From Tridacna crocea (taxonomy: Eukaryota; Mollusca; Bivalvia; Cardiida; Cardiidae): DNA of 64,000 bases. The stretch is from contig OX031063.1 in the NCBI GenBank assembly GCA_943736015.1, forward strand, positions 2,399,001 through 2,463,000, given 5' to 3'. Position 1 is the first letter of the stretch, and every line of letters starts with the position of its first letter. Position numbers and translations under genes: made by a program. Positions 12,589 through 24,913 of this stretch are shown one piece after another. The notes beneath the pieces were generated by a model. That model searched no databases. It was not told the DNA's origin and worked only from the letters and a program-made list of their open reading frames with translations.

Positions 12589-12956
12589 GTAACCCTTATA
12601 TCCAATCCAATCAGTTGCAGAGGACAGTTTCATTGTGGCTGTATAATGCAAGTTTTATTTGGAAGGGTAGAAAACTATGTGGGAAAAGGAGAAAACACTG
12701 GTTTTATTGAGCAGGATTAGTGTTGAAAACTAGTATGGAGGAAGCTTTTGAAACTAGCATTTTCTACATTTCCCACATTGTTTTCTACCCTTTCCAAATC
12801 AAATTTCAATTTTTGATTCATATTTATTTGGTCGTCTGCAAATACTTTCAATTTGGTCTAGTCCAGAATTTTGTTATGTGATCAAGAGTTAACTTGTTGT
12901 CTGCAAATGCTTTCAGTTTGGACAAGTCAACATTTTGTTGTTTGGTAAAGAATTAA
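12589..12956. mobile_element. Composite of two FB fragments
   Basis: The core is split by about 60 bases of other sequence (12700-12755), and an additional right end (12890-12956) shares the TTAA at 12889-12892. Confidence 0.7.
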
Positions 12957-13020
12957 TTTGAAGCAGCACTGACCATATGTTAGTCTTCTGGGAAAGCAGG
13001 CAGTGGCATGAAAGGAATAA

Positions 13021-13247
13021 GGCCTACAACATGCCAAAAGGGGCATTCGGACATTTGTGTAAAGTGTTGTCTTGGATCAGCCTGTGCAGTCCGCGCAGGC
13101 TAATCCGAGATGGCACTTTACGACTACATTCGATTTTGCCTTAATGTAGACTTGCGCAAAACAGAAAATAATGCAGTCAGCGCAGGCTGATTCAGGGCGA
13201 CGCTTTGCGCAAATGTCAGAATGACCATTTTCACGTGTTGCAGGCCA
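13021..13247. mobile_element. P3 element, best copy
   Basis: Ends GGCCTACAACATGCCAAAAG and CTTTTCACGTGTTGCAGGCC-like are inverted. Internal palindrome GATCAGCCTGTGCAGTCCGC with complement. Confidence 0.82.
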
Positions 13248-13299
13248 TATTATGCATAGTACTGGTAGAAAAGGACTCCAGGGAAGCATGGATAGATGC

Positions 13300-13375
13300 A
13301 CTGGCTACAGCGATATAACTGAAATGGTGTTGAAGATGGCATTAAATACCATACAATCAATCGATCAATGTGTCG
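13300..13375 (+). mobile_element. SINE 3' tail fragment
   Basis: GATATAACTGAAATGGTGTTGAAG then CAATCAATCGATCAATG, matching the tails of the SINE-like copies at 28.9 and 51.1 kb. Confidence 0.5.
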
Positions 13376-13477
13376 GCCTATAGAACTCAAACTAATGATC
13401 ATAATATTTACATAGTCTTCCAGTATTTTAATGACATGCGAGTTTCAAAATGACTTGTTTTACAGATTATTATTTTG

Positions 13478-13790
13478 CTTTTTTATACCTCAACAAAACA
13501 AATGTTTTGGGGGGTATACTGGAATCAGCATGTCTGTCTGTGCATCAGTCTATATGCCAGTCAGTGTACAAAATACTAGTAATTTTGTTTTGCAAACACC
13601 TACAGTTTCCCTTCAATTGTATTGATACTGCACATATATTGCTCACATATTGAAGACTTGCAAGATGCAATTTTTAAGTGTCAGTTCTTCTTGGTTGATG
13701 AATTATCTCCCCTTGAACTTGAGACTTTTTCTGTCAGAGAGCTGGCAGGGGTATTATGTCGCATTCAGTGACAGCGCTAGTTTTTTCTCT
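13478..13790 (+). repeat. Dispersed repeat, 313-bp class
   Basis: Begins TATACCTCAACAAAACAAA, includes GGAATCAGCATGTCTGTC and GAATTATCTCCCCTTGAAC. An inverted copy lies at 30437-30752 and a shorter one at 50815-50950. Confidence 0.75.
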
Positions 13791-14018
13791 CCAAGATTAA
13801 GAAATTGAGATTATCTTTTCAAACCTGTTGTCATTCACAAGCATTTTGTTTGTCTGAAATTTGAAACTCATTTTTGGCCAAGAATGTAAGAACTATTAGA
13901 ATTGTGTCCTAGTAGAATTTCATACATCTTTGTTATGTATGGAATTGACTCTGTACTTACTGTTTTGAGGTATGATGGATTTGCAGTATGGAAAAAGGTG
14001 CAGTTCGCTTGAGGGAGG

Positions 14019-14211
14019 TTTCTTTCCCAAACGACTGTATTTTAGCTGGGCCCAATTTGAAAAGATTGGGTTTGTGTCATATACTCCAGAAAACATAGTT
14101 GGAAAAGGAGAAAATGCTGGTTACCAGCATTTTCTCCTTTTTCAACATTGTTTTCAAAAAGGCCTACTTCTCAGAGTTGTTAAAATTCGAGATTGTGTGG
14201 TAAAGGGTTAA
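14019..14211 (-). mobile_element. FB type A, left TTAA lost
   Basis: Core complete; ends TTAA 14208-14211. Confidence 0.8.
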
Positions 14212-14573
14212 ACGCAGGATTATTTGATAAATGGTTTAATTTCATACTGGTAGCAGATTATTCGTAAAACTGGATGGGAGCATAAAACTGGATGGGAGCG
14301 TTGGTCTTTGTAAGGCCATATTTAACCCTATAACTATTCGTCGAGATAACGGATGAGTGATCAAGGACCATTTTGGCCCTCTTGTTTTTCTCCCTCCTTG
14401 ACATGTATAGAATGACAGTCGGTGCTGCCTTTCACTTAGATGTAAACACACAAAATTTGTGATGCATTTTAGTGGAGAAAGGCAGGTGTAAAAACAAGTT
14501 TAACTAAACTGCACACAAGTTTAAGATAAATAAATACTTGAATTTTTAAGCCAGGTCATACCTTTAACCCTTT
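14212..14573. other. No gene seen
   Basis: A short direct repeat (taaaactggatgggag, 14265 and 14282) is the only structure noticed. Confidence 0.4.
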
Positions 14574-14790
14574 CCCAAAGGACAAAATTTTTGCCTGCAC
14601 CAAATTGAAAGGATAGGCAGGCAACATATCAAATGTAATGCAACTGATGAATTTTGTACATGAAAGGGTAGAAAATATTGTGGGAAAGGGAGAAAATGCT
14701 GGTCACCATCAGTTTCTTTTTTTTCCCACAATATTTTCAGAAGGCTTCTTCCTCGGGGTCGCAAAAACCTGGGATTGTTTGGTAAAGGTA
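14574..14790 (-). mobile_element. FB type A, right TTAA lost
   Basis: Core has one-sided changes (GGTCACCATCAGTTTC), so pairing is weakened here. Confidence 0.75.
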
Positions 14791-15446
14791 GGGATTGTAT
14801 GTCTGCATATACAATCCTAAATATACTACTCAAAATTTGATAGGGATCACCATATCATATTCAGCTACTGTATAGGTGCAGCATGTATCAGGTATGGTTT
14901 GTCAGTGTGTTACATTGCCTTTCTGAATGAGCTGTGGAAATGGATGTTTTTGATGCAAAATTGCATTTTGCTGTAACATATACCCGTATTGAAATGTCTA
15001 AATGATCCTTAATGAAGTTTGAGTAGCATAGTTTGCAGGAATCTATGCAGCTTATTGAAGCAGAATCCAGGTCATGGAGAATGGTTTTTCTTTTGCTTTA
15101 AATGAACAAGTAGCGTTCATTCTGATTGCCTGTTTTGTATAGGATATATATTTACAATGTACATTTCATATTATTTGTTGTTACTAGTACTTGCCATTTT
15201 TTTTCCCAAATGTTAACAATTTTAGTTTAGTTGTTTTTGCTTTAATTATACAAATCAAAACTTTCTGTCTCGTACTTGTGATACATAAATATGGGCCAAG
15301 ATTAATGTTAAAAATGTTTTAAAATGGCCATCCGCGCCTTTAGGATAACGTGCTTGCTCAGAGACTAAGAGGTCTTAGATTTAAAACCTTGATCATTTAT
15401 ATTCGAAAGATCAAAGATGATAATAGCAATAACTTTACGAAATAAT
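14791..15446. other. No gene seen
   Basis: Unique AT-rich DNA. Confidence 0.4.
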
Positions 15447-16112
15447 CTTCTACCGAACAAGCCCACGTTTTAATGACCTTGGGGAAGAACCCTTTTGAAA
15501 ACATTGTGGGAAAAGGAGAAAATGCTGGTTACCAGCAGCATTTTCTCCTTTTCTCACAAAGTTTTCGATCCTTCCAAAAACAAGCTCAAACATAATTGAC
15601 TACAATTCATAGGTTGTCTGCATATAATATTGATATTAACAGGTCTTCTGTTTGTCATCTTGTAAATCCTTTATAAACAATCCCTTGTCTTTACAACCCT
15701 AGTGTAGAAAGCTTTTGAAAACAATGTGGGAAAAATAGACATTGCTCATAATGAGCAAGGTCTCCATTTCCCACATTGTTTTCTAACCTATCAGAGAAGT
15801 GCAATTCATAAGAACAAGTCTTGGAATTGCGGTCAGCAGGTGCTTTTAAAATGAAAGAGTGTAAGATTCATTGTTTGATAAAGGGTTTAATGACTTTTAA
15901 CAACCCAGAGGAAGAAGCCTTTTGAAAACCCACATTTTCTCCTTTTCCCATAATGTTTTCTACCCTTCACTTTTATTTTGTAGTCTGTCACTTTTGTCGT
16001 CTGCAAATGCTTCGTTTGGACAAACCTAAAATATTGTCATTTGGTAATGAATCAAAGAGCATACCAATTTTCTCATCTTTCGTTAAAACATGGTATTGTG
16101 TGGTAAAGGAAT
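15447..16112 (+). mobile_element. Three worn FB copies in a row
   Basis: 15447-15650 (A core with an extra CAG at the apex), 15667-15890 (B-like, ATTGCTCATAATGAGCAAG), then 15887-16112 sharing TTAA 15887-15890 and lacking the left hairpin arm. Confidence 0.7.
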
Positions 16113-16711
16113 TATTACAAGGATTTTTATGGTACATCAGTAACTATGGTTTGATACCATCAGCATACCATTGGTGTACCTGATTGCTGCAATATAATCT
16201 GGGAAATATGAATAGTGTGACCGTCACCAGCAACTATGAATAGCTGGACCTGTTCCTTTAAATAGCTGAAAAAATATGGTGATACACATGCTTATGAAAC
16301 TGTACAGTGACAACTAGTCATTTTATGTACACTGGAAATGATTGAACAAGCACTGAAATGTTGAAATCGACAGATAAGTCATTGTGTCAAGCGTTACACA
16401 ACAAAAATAAAAATGTCAGAAACATTGCTTGTACACAACATGTTTTGGTTCAACTATATTTCAGAAGAATTTTTTAAAGTCGGATTTCAACCTAATTTGT
16501 ATTTTGTTACATTATTATCTGTGTAAAAGTGTACGATGTCAAATTTTGGTTGGATTAAGAGGATCTTTTACGGTATTGTGCTGATTGTGACGGTATATTA
16601 TTATTGTACCATTTTGAAAGGTTGATGAAAGTGCTTTTTATTACTTTGACCTTTCTAGAACAGATCCATTAAAGAGTGTGCACAAAGAAATCTTATTAAT
16701 AAGTTGATACC
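16113..16711. other. No gene seen
   Basis: Unique AT-rich DNA. Confidence 0.4.
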
Positions 16712-16962
16712 GCCTGCAGTACGCGAAATAGGGGCATATAGTCATTTGCATAAAGTGTCCTCCCATATCAGCAGTCTACCCAGATTGATTGGAAACGACA
16801 CTTTTTGTTGATTTTCTGTTTCATGCAAGTCTACTGTAGGCAAAAATATAATATTTGACATAGAGTGCCATCTCAGATTATCCTGCGCAGAGCTTGGAGG
16901 CTGATCCAAGACAATGCTCAACGCAAATGTCCGTATGCCCTTTTACCAGTGTTGCAAGCCAT
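16712..16962. mobile_element. P3 element, worn
   Basis: GCCTGCAGTACGCGAAATAG start and GTGTTGCAAGCC end. Confidence 0.65.
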
Positions 16963-16969
16963 AATTAAC

Positions 16970-17194
16970 TTAAACTCTTTACCAAACAACAAAAATCTGG
17001 ACTCTGCATCGAAAGCATTTGCAGACGACAAAATAAATGTGAATCAAAAATTGATTTTTGAATTTGGGAGTGTAGAAAACTGTCGAAAAAGGAGAAAATG
17101 CTGGTTACCAGCATTTTCTCCTTTTCCCACAATGTTTTCAAAAGGCTTCTATCTCGGGATTGTTAAAAATTGGGATTGTGTAGTAAAAGGTTAA
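16970..17194 (-). mobile_element. FB type A, TTAA-bounded
   Basis: Complete right hairpin arm; the left lacks a few bases (GAAAACTGTCGAAAAAGG). Confidence 0.85.
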
Positions 17195-17303
17195 GGCAAG
17201 CTATATAAATGAATGTGAAAATGATGAGAAATTGCCTTTGATTGGTAGTTTATCATTTTGTTGGGTTAGCCCATACAATGCTCGAACAGATTCAAGCTGT
17301 TTT

Positions 17304-17372
17304 TATGAACAGTGCAGATCAAGATCAGACTGCACAGAAGCTGGAGTCTGATCTTGGATCTACACTGTAAGC
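17304..17372. mobile_element. H2 hairpin core
   Basis: ACAGTGCAGATCAAGATCAG and complement ending CTACACTGT. Confidence 0.65.
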
Positions 17373-17507
17373 TGTATAATCATATACTTTGGGCAAAAAA
17401 TCCTTCAAATAGAAATATTTTGGATGGATTCCCAGATTGAACTGGTCTGTGTCATCAATTCAGCACTGCAAGGTTTAATCTTCAGGTTCATAAGCCGGAC
17501 TTCCTAT

Positions 17508-17720
17508 TTGTGGACAGTGTAGAACAAGATAAGACTGCACAGAAAGTGCAGTCTGATCTTGGACCTGCAAGATAAGACTGCACAGAAAGTGCAGTCTGAT
17601 CTTGGACCTGCACTGTTTGATAAGGATATGTATATATTTCTCATAAAAATACACTTGAAATAGCAAAATCTTTGGTTTTGCCATTGGCTTGAAAGTTCAA
17701 TTTGCTTATTCAGCTAGACA
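17508..17720. mobile_element. H2 element with duplicated hairpin
   Basis: CAAGATAAGACTGCACAGAA through TCTTGGACCTG occurs twice with period 43 (17525 and 17568), giving two consecutive stems. Confidence 0.78.
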
Positions 17721-18018
17721 AGGGTGAATAGAGAGGTCTACTTCATTACAAGGTAGTCTGCAACAGAAAATGAGTGATCAAAATTTCTTCTTAGAATATA
17801 CAAATAAACAAAGGCCAAATTAGCTTTATATTGCAGTTTATGAATAAAGTCATTGCTTGATATTGATATATTTTGTCTGAAAAGCAGCTAAAACATAGAG
17901 TAGACTGGTCTTTTGACATGTAGGAAATGTATAAATATCAAAAAAGAAAGACTAAGGTCAGGTTGTTGCAGAAGCCGTAGGCTGATCTGGGTTGACACTT
18001 ATTGCAGATGCATCCATA

Positions 18019-18690
18019 TTAACACTTTCCCACACAATCCAGACTTTTGACGACCCTGGAGAAGAGGGCCTTTGAAAACATTGTTGGAAAAGGAGAAAAT
18101 GCTGGAAACCAGCATTTTCTCCTTTTCCCACATTGTTTTCTACCCTGTCGCAGACAAATTTCATCATTTAACCCTTTCCCAAACAAGCCCTGTTTTTTAC
18201 ATGTCTGCAGTAAAAGTCTTTTGAAAACACTGTGGGAAAAGGAGAAATTGCTCATAACGAGCAATTTCTCCTTTTCCCACAGTGTTTTCTTCCCTTTTTG
18301 AGAACTTTCTGCCATTTTCTCCAAATCTAGAATTGTCGTCTGCAAACTCCTTTGGTTTGGAAGGGTCCAAAATTTATCGTTTGGGAAAGGGTTAACTCTT
18401 TCCCAAACGACAAATTTTAGACTTTTCCAACCTGAAAGAGATTGGAGGCGACAATTTTAAACTTGATGAAAATGACTGAAAAATCTCCAAAAGGGTAGAA
18501 AACACTGTGGGAAAAGGAGAAATTGCTCGTTACGAGCAATTTCTTCTTTTCCCACAGTGTTTTCAAAAGAGTTACATTGCAGACACGTAAAAACCAGGGC
18601 TTGTTTGGGAAAGGGTTAAGTGACATTCAAATTGTCGTCTGCAAAAGCTTTCAATTTAGACAAAATTTTGTTGATAGGGAATGAGTTGAT
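18019..18690. mobile_element. Chain of three FB copies plus a fragment
   Basis: 18019-18171 (A, plus, right side truncated), 18168-18395 (B, plus) and 18392-18619 (B, minus), joined by shared TTAA at 18168 and 18392; fragment 18629-18690 follows. Best place to compare A and B cores side by side. Confidence 0.9.
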
Positions 18691-19017
18691 TCCTTATTGC
18701 ACAGAATATTACTCCTATCTATTTGTGAGTGTGCCATATTTTGTTTGTCCAGTATATTATATGACATATCAGTTTACTTTCTCATAAAAAAAAAAAAATT
18801 GTAACCTAGTTTTTAGTTTGACGAAAAATCTGGGTATATTTTGGAATGGGATCATTGAGATTCGCAAGTTAAAAACTTGAACCAAACAATTCTCAATAAG
18901 AGCTCGGATTTTTAAGATTTCGTTAGCGTAGTTGAATGCATCTCTTATGACATTAGGCATAGAAAGGGTACAAAACATCTGAAAAGAAGGAAACACTGGG
19001 TGCTAGCTCTTTCTGTT

Positions 19018-19269
19018 TTAACCCTTTGATACAAAATCCCTGCTTTTTTATGACCCATAAAAGCCTTGTTTTTCACGTCATGTAAAGGCCTTTTGAAAAC
19101 ATTGTGGGAAAATGAGAAAATGCTGGTAACCAGCATTTTCTCCTTTTTCCACAATGTTTTCTACAATTTCCAAAATAAATTTTGATTCTATTGGGTCATT
19201 TTTTTTTTCGTCTGCAAATGCTTTGAATTTGGACCAGTCTAAAATTTCATCATTTGGTAAAGAGGTTGA
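19018..19269 (+). mobile_element. FB type A
   Basis: TTAA at left and TTGA at right. About 25 extra bases near the left end. Confidence 0.82.
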
Positions 19270-19859
19270 ACATGCTTGTTTTAAAAATTCTACTTTCCAG
19301 AAATTGATAAAGGAGGTATATGTTACCTGCGTACAAAGTGAATCCTAAATGTTAAGGAATTCTTCGTGCTAACCATGTTATTCTTGCCATCTCAGGTATG
19401 CTTTTTAACCCCACTTTTTGAAAGACAGGAATTGTATCGTGCATTTTCAGTCATTTGACAACCATAAATTATCATGGCTAAGGAATAGTGACATATAAAA
19501 AAGAAGTAACTTTAACAATTTGACAATTATCACTGATTGCCTTATGTATGTTTAGACTACTGACAACCATAAATTATCGTTGTGTAAGGAACAGGAAAAA
19601 GGCGACATAAAATAAAGGAATGAAGTAACGTTAATAAGATACTGCATAGAAAAAGTGCGGTAGACGATTTTTAGTGGTTTTGAGCTTGTAGCCTTATCTT
19701 AATGTGGGGGTTTATTTGGTCTTTTGTCCGCCAGTCTGTCCATATGCAATTTCTTGTTTGCGCAACTCCTACAGTTTATAATAATTATGTTCGTGTATGT
19801 GCTGCTCTACGAAGCTCTTGAGACTACACAATAAATATGTCTAAGCATTTGATATTTCT
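19270..19859. other. No gene seen; worn dispersed repeats
   Basis: Duplicated phrase ACAACCATAAATTATC (19460 and 19564) and a TTTGTCCGCCAGTCTGTCC piece related to the 13.5-kb repeat. Confidence 0.4.
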
Positions 19860-19982
19860 TAGAGTAGGAAACATAGTGTGAGAAGGAGAAACTGTTTGTA
19901 ACCAGCATTTTCTCCTTTTCCCACAGTGTTTTTCAAGTGATCTCTCTTCAAGTTGTTTAAATTCAGAATTGATTGTTAAAGG
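19860..19982 (-). mobile_element. FB fragment
   Basis: Core with mismatched left arm and worn right end. Confidence 0.6.
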
Positions 19983-20086
19983 AAAAGCCTATATTATAAT
20001 GGTACTCATTATAGCACTTGCTTGCCATCAAAAATGCCCAGTATATTTTGAAAAGCAACCAATGCGGAGTGCTGATACCTGTTTGT

Positions 20087-20235
20087 TATCCCCTGCCAAA
20101 GGCAGAGGGATATAGTTTTAGCGTTGTCTCCCCGTCTGGGTGAATATCTTCAATACCATTGGATGGAATTTCTTGAAACATTATACATGTGTACAATAAC
20201 CAATTCTACAGAGACATTTTTCTTTCTTTTTTATT
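20087..20235 (+). repeat. Dispersed repeat (second class)
   Basis: GTTATCCCCTGCCAAAGGC, then GAGGGATATAG and ACATGTGTACAATAACC; partner at 58244-58440. Confidence 0.7.
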
Positions 20236-20526
20236 CAATGCAAAATGGCAGACTGGGAGTGATTTTAAGTTAAAGGTTCTTTTTCGGCGGGGGATTTAAT
20301 TTCAACAAAATTGCTTGTTTAGTCAAAGATTGGGCCTATAGTCCGTCTTAATGGGACTTTGTGTGCATAATATTTTACAGATGATTTTTTTCTATTTTTC
20401 ATTTCCAATCATTTTGGTTGTAAGCTTTTTTTCAGAAAGAGTAGTTTGGTATTTTGAGTATTGACAAACCGGTTCTTGGCTGATTTGGAAACGGAAAAAG
20501 GACCAGACCAGCAATTTGAATTGGAG

Positions 20527-21056
20527 TTAACCCTTTATCACACAATCCCGACTTTTGACGACCCTGTGAGATTGAAATCTGTTGAAAACATTGCGGAAAA
20601 AGGAGGTAATGCTGGTAACCAGCATTTTCTCGCAAAGTTTGTTCTCCGCTTCGATACAAATTTCAAATTTTCAGTAACTATATTTTGATGTCTGCAAATG
20701 CTTCTAATTTGGAACGGTCTAAAATTTTGTAGTTTGGTGAAGACTTAAAAAAGATAAAGAAGAAAAAAAAAGGAATTGGTGAAAATTATTCAGTATAGAT
20801 TACAAAGCTATGAATTTCCACTAACCCTTTTTCCAAACAACAAAATTTTAGACTGGTCCATATTGAAAGCGCTTGCAGACAACAACAACAAAAAATATGT
20901 AACTGAAAAATTGAAATTTGTTTCCAGCAGGGTAGAAAACATTGTGGGGAAAAAAAGAAAATGCTGGTTACCAGCATTTTTTCCTTTTCCGACAATGTTT
21001 TCAAAAGGCTGCTATGTTGGGGTCTTTAAAACCAGGGATTGTTAGGTAAAGAGTTT
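20527..21056. mobile_element. Two FB type A copies in opposite orientation
   Basis: 20527-20748 (plus; right core arm shortened) and 20821-21056 (minus; ends worn to CTAA and GTTT). Confidence 0.78.
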
Positions 21057-21381
21057 CAGATGCATCTTAACAGCCAGAGAGTAAACAAACAATGTTGACT
21101 TTACAGTGTATAGAATCTAGTTAGCTGTGTAAAGGTTAAAAAAAAAAATGATACAAGATGTACAAGATCAAGAAATGCAAGGAATTTGTTGTCAATTGAA
21201 TTTGTAATAGCTAGGATAGCCTCTAGAGAATGAAATTCATTTTTATCCGTCGTAATCGGTGCAACATTGCAGCCGTCGGGGTCAACATTTGGCACGTAGA
21301 TACAAGAATGATTATAGTTTCATAAAAATAATGAAATTGGTTTTAAAAGAACTTTTATGAAAACAAGTAAAGATATATCTT
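21057..21381. other. No gene seen
   Basis: Unique sequence. Confidence 0.35.
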
Positions 21382-21599
21382 TTAACCCTTTACTCTATAG
21401 ATACTCATTTCTATGCATTGCTTGTAGGAGCCTTTGGAAAAGATTTTGGCAAAAGGTGAAATTGCTCTTGCACCTTTTCCCACAATGTTTTCTACACTAT
21501 CAAAATGTGCCATATACACAGAAGAAATGGCTTCGTCCTTGCTGTTATTTAGGGTCAGTTAAAGATACCATAGAAATGCCTTATTGGGTAAAGGGTTAA
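21382..21599 (+). mobile_element. FB type C
   Basis: Ends CCCTTTACTCTATAGATACT and GGGTAAAGGG. Hairpin arm GGTGAAATTGCTC here lost part of its partner; compare complete type C at 34952 and 50063. Confidence 0.82.
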
Positions 21600-21772
21600 A
21601 TAGAAAAACTCTAAAATTGTATTTTGTATGTAGGGCAAATAACATTACAGTCAATCCATTTTTTTTTTTTCGTTTATATTACAGAGATTAAATTTATTGA
21701 CATCCTGCAGTGATGTGTTTAGCATTCCAGTTGTTTGTTTTTGAACTTGTAACTGCTCTATTGAGAGAAAAT

Positions 21773-22202
21773 TTAACACTTTACCACACAATGACGACTA
21801 GTAACCCCCACCTGAAATAAAAGGCTTATGAAAACATTGTGGGAAAAAGGAGAAAATCCTGGTCATCAGCATTTTTTTCCTTTTCCCTGAATGGTTTCTA
21901 CCCTTTCAAAGAAAACTCATTTCATATGAGCCACATTGTAACTGTCATCTGCAAATGCTTTCAATTTGGACATGTGTAAAATTTTGTTGTGTGGTAAAGG
22001 GTTAAGACTTGTCCAAATTGTGACATTTTTGCAGAAGAAATATTGGGGCTCAAATACCAAGGTATGTTTATGAAAGGTAGGAAATAATATGGGAAAAGGA
22101 GAAAAAGCTGGTTACAAGCATTTGCTCCTTGTCCAAGTTTTCAATGGCCCTCTTTCTTGGATTCATTCTTTGATACACAAGATTGTGTTGTAAAGGGTCA
22201 AC
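21773..22202. mobile_element. Two FB type A copies sharing TTAA 22002-22005
   Basis: 21773-22005 (plus) is complete with a mismatched core; 22002-22202 (minus) is worn and ends TCAA. Confidence 0.8.
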
Positions 22203-22378
22203 AAAAGTATTTTTACACTTTACAGTTTAAAAAAGAAAAGTTGATCATTGAGATTGCAAAATAATCATCACTACAGCAAAGTCTGATTCGTTTTGTGAAC
22301 TTAACCTTAACAGTGAAAAAAGGGAAGTGTCATAACTGGCATTTGGTGTATGATAGAATGGTCAGTTCATGCCGTAGG

Positions 22379-22971
22379 TTAACACTCATCCACAGAATCC
22401 CAAGCTTAAATGATCCTAGAGTAGATAGCTCTTGAAAGCTTTGTAGGAAAAGGAGTAAATGCTGGTAAGCAGCATTCTCTACCTTTTCCACAATGATTTC
22501 TAACTTTTCGATACAATTATAGAAGTCTAATTACTTAATCAATGGTCTCTTTTTTGTCTTTTTAACGCTTTCTACAGTGAAGGGTCTAAAAGTTTGTAGT
22601 GTGGCGAGGGGTTAATTTGGAAACAAATGATGAACTGTCTTGGATAGAGTAGAAAACATTGTTGGAAAAAGAGAAAATGCTGGTTACCAGCATCTTCTCT
22701 TTTTCCGACAGTGTTTTCAAAAGGCCTTTTCAGCAGAGTTGTTTAACTCTTTACCACACAATCCCGACTTTTAACGACCCTGAGAAAGAAGCCTTTTGAA
22801 AACACTGTGGGAAAAGGAGAAAATGCTGGTAACCAGCATTTTCTCCTTTTCCCACAGTGTTTTCTACCCTTCCCAGAACAAATTTCTATTTTTTAGTCAC
22901 CTTTATTTTGTCGTCTGCAAATGCTTTCAATTTGGACCAGTCCAAAATTTTCTTGTGTGGTAAAGAGTTAA
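22379..22971. mobile_element. Chain of three FB type A copies
   Basis: 22379-22615 (plus, worn), 22612-22746 (minus, left end lost) and 22743-22971 (plus, near consensus), linked by shared TTAA sites. Confidence 0.87.
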
Positions 22972-23334
22972 ACGCAGGAAAGTAGTAAATACTGAAGTTC
23001 CAAAGGTGAACTTACAGGCACATAGCAGCTGATGTTTATGGTTTGAGGTGAGGTTATATATTCCGGCAGTCGAAGTGGGTTGAGTGTAAGAGTGTGGATG
23101 TTGAAGGGATATCAGGATGTTGGTTGTTTGTGTAATCTAATCGATATACAGATCTTTTGGTCTGAAAGTCCCAAGATTTATTGATGTGTAGGGTATGAAC
23201 ATTAATTTGTCTTGTCTTGTGTCTTACTTTACTTGTTTATTTTTAACCTGTTTTATCATAGTTCTGTGTTTAGTTGGTTTACTTGTACTATTTAAAACCT
23301 TGTAATGCTAAGCTCAAGACTCAATTGCTTTTCT
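22972..23334. other. No gene seen
   Basis: Unique sequence. Confidence 0.35.
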
Positions 23335-23425
23335 GGATAGTTTAGATTGAAGATCAGCCTGCCCTTTCTGTTCAGTTTGATCTTAAACTTTACTTCTGTA
23401 TTGTCTGATCTTATATCTACATGCT
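23335..23425. mobile_element. H2 remnant
   Basis: GATAGTTTAGATTGAAGATC and two partial complements. Confidence 0.45.
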
Positions 23426-23509
23426 CAGATACATTTGTTGTATAGTTTTGTGATCTATTGACCTAAATTTAATGACAAGAATTTAGAGTGATCAATTTTG
23501 ATCCATCCA

Positions 23510-23926
23510 TTATGATCCAATTTTTTGCAGGCAACAAAAAATCTGGGGACAAACTGAATTTGTTTTCCAAATGATAAAAAATATTGTATGAAAAGGACAA
23601 AATGCTGGTTGCCAGCAGTTTTTCCTATTCAGTTTTGCCATGATGGTTTCAAATGCCTTCTTGTTCAGGTTCGTCAGAACTTTGGATTAATTTGTAAAGG
23701 TTTAACTCATTACCAACGAACAATATTTTAGGTTTGTCCAAATTGGAGGCATTTGTATAAGACAAAAGTGACTTAAAATTTTGAAATTTGTTTTGTGAAG
23801 AGTTGAAAGCATTATGGGAAAAGGAGAAAATGCTGGTTACCAGCATTTTCTCCTTTTCGCATAATGTTTTCAAAAGGTTTCTTTCTGAGGGTCGTCAAAA
23901 GTAGGGATTGTGTGGTAAAGGTTTAA
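23510..23926 (-). mobile_element. Two FB type A copies sharing TTAA 23702-23705
   Basis: 23510-23705 is worn; 23702-23926 has a nearly intact core. Confidence 0.8.
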
Positions 23927-24216
23927 AACCTCTGTTAGATCATATATAATGGATCTCTTTTTACCGGTATTTCAGAAATAGTAAAAAGCCATTGGTTCTT
24001 TGTTTGTATCACCATTTTTTTCCCCTTGTAGTATGAGTTACTTAATCTTTAAATTACCATATAAAATCAAAATTTTCATTACTAATGTTAGATCTACATG
24101 GAATGAAAAATTTACTGATTATAAGAGTTGTGTGTAATTTTGGTTCATGTTTTTGTGAAAGAAAACTTGGAAAGCTGTGCATATTATAATTAGTCAATTC
24201 TTCCAGCAAGCAATGT

Positions 24217-24440
24217 TTAACCCTCTACCACACAAATTCCGAGTTTTATTGGAGCCATGATACAGGCCTTTTGAAAACATTGTTGGAAAAGGAGAAAATG
24301 CTGGTAACCAGCATTTTCTCCTTTTCCAACAATGTTTTCTATCCTTTCAGGGAACTACAGCTCATTTGTATCTATTTCCAAATTTGCATCTGCTGTGACC
24401 TTCAGTTTAAAAGAGTAAACAATCTAGTGTGGTCAGGGCT
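24217..24440 (+). mobile_element. FB type A, right end lost
   Basis: Core perfect over both arms, including the compensated GTTGGAAAAGG / CCTTTTCCAAC pair. Confidence 0.82.
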
Positions 24441-24532
24441 CAGCCCAGCCTCTATTGCAGGCTGAAATTAGCAGCTTGTGTATTGCAGAAAACCCCCAGT
24501 CTTATAGGCTTGACAAATAACAAGGTAACAGC

Positions 24533-24595
24533 AGAGATCCAAGATCAGGCTGCATACTCTGCATTCTGATCTTGATCAAGGCAGTTTGCATAAGG
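24533..24595. mobile_element. H2 hairpin core, worn
   Basis: GAGATCCAAGATCAGGCTGC and imperfect complement. Confidence 0.55.
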
Positions 24596-24913
24596 CTTTC
24601 CGGATTCATTTTTCACCTAAGATACGGATACGGTTTTTGCACTCTGATTTTTGTGCACACAATAAATTTTAGGTGATGAATTATTGTGATTGGGTCAGGT
24701 AACTGTACGAGTAATAAGTTGTTCTATATTGGAATTATTTGTTGTACTGTTTTACATGTCATCAACTGCGAAAAATATTCAGATAATAGGGGTATATTTT
24801 GACTTATATTCACACAGTTTGTATGAAGTAAGACATGCATGTTTTCAGAAAGTGTTAGAGAGATAATCTTAAAACTGCCAAATAATTGAAAAATACTTAA
24901 AGTTTACTTTCAA

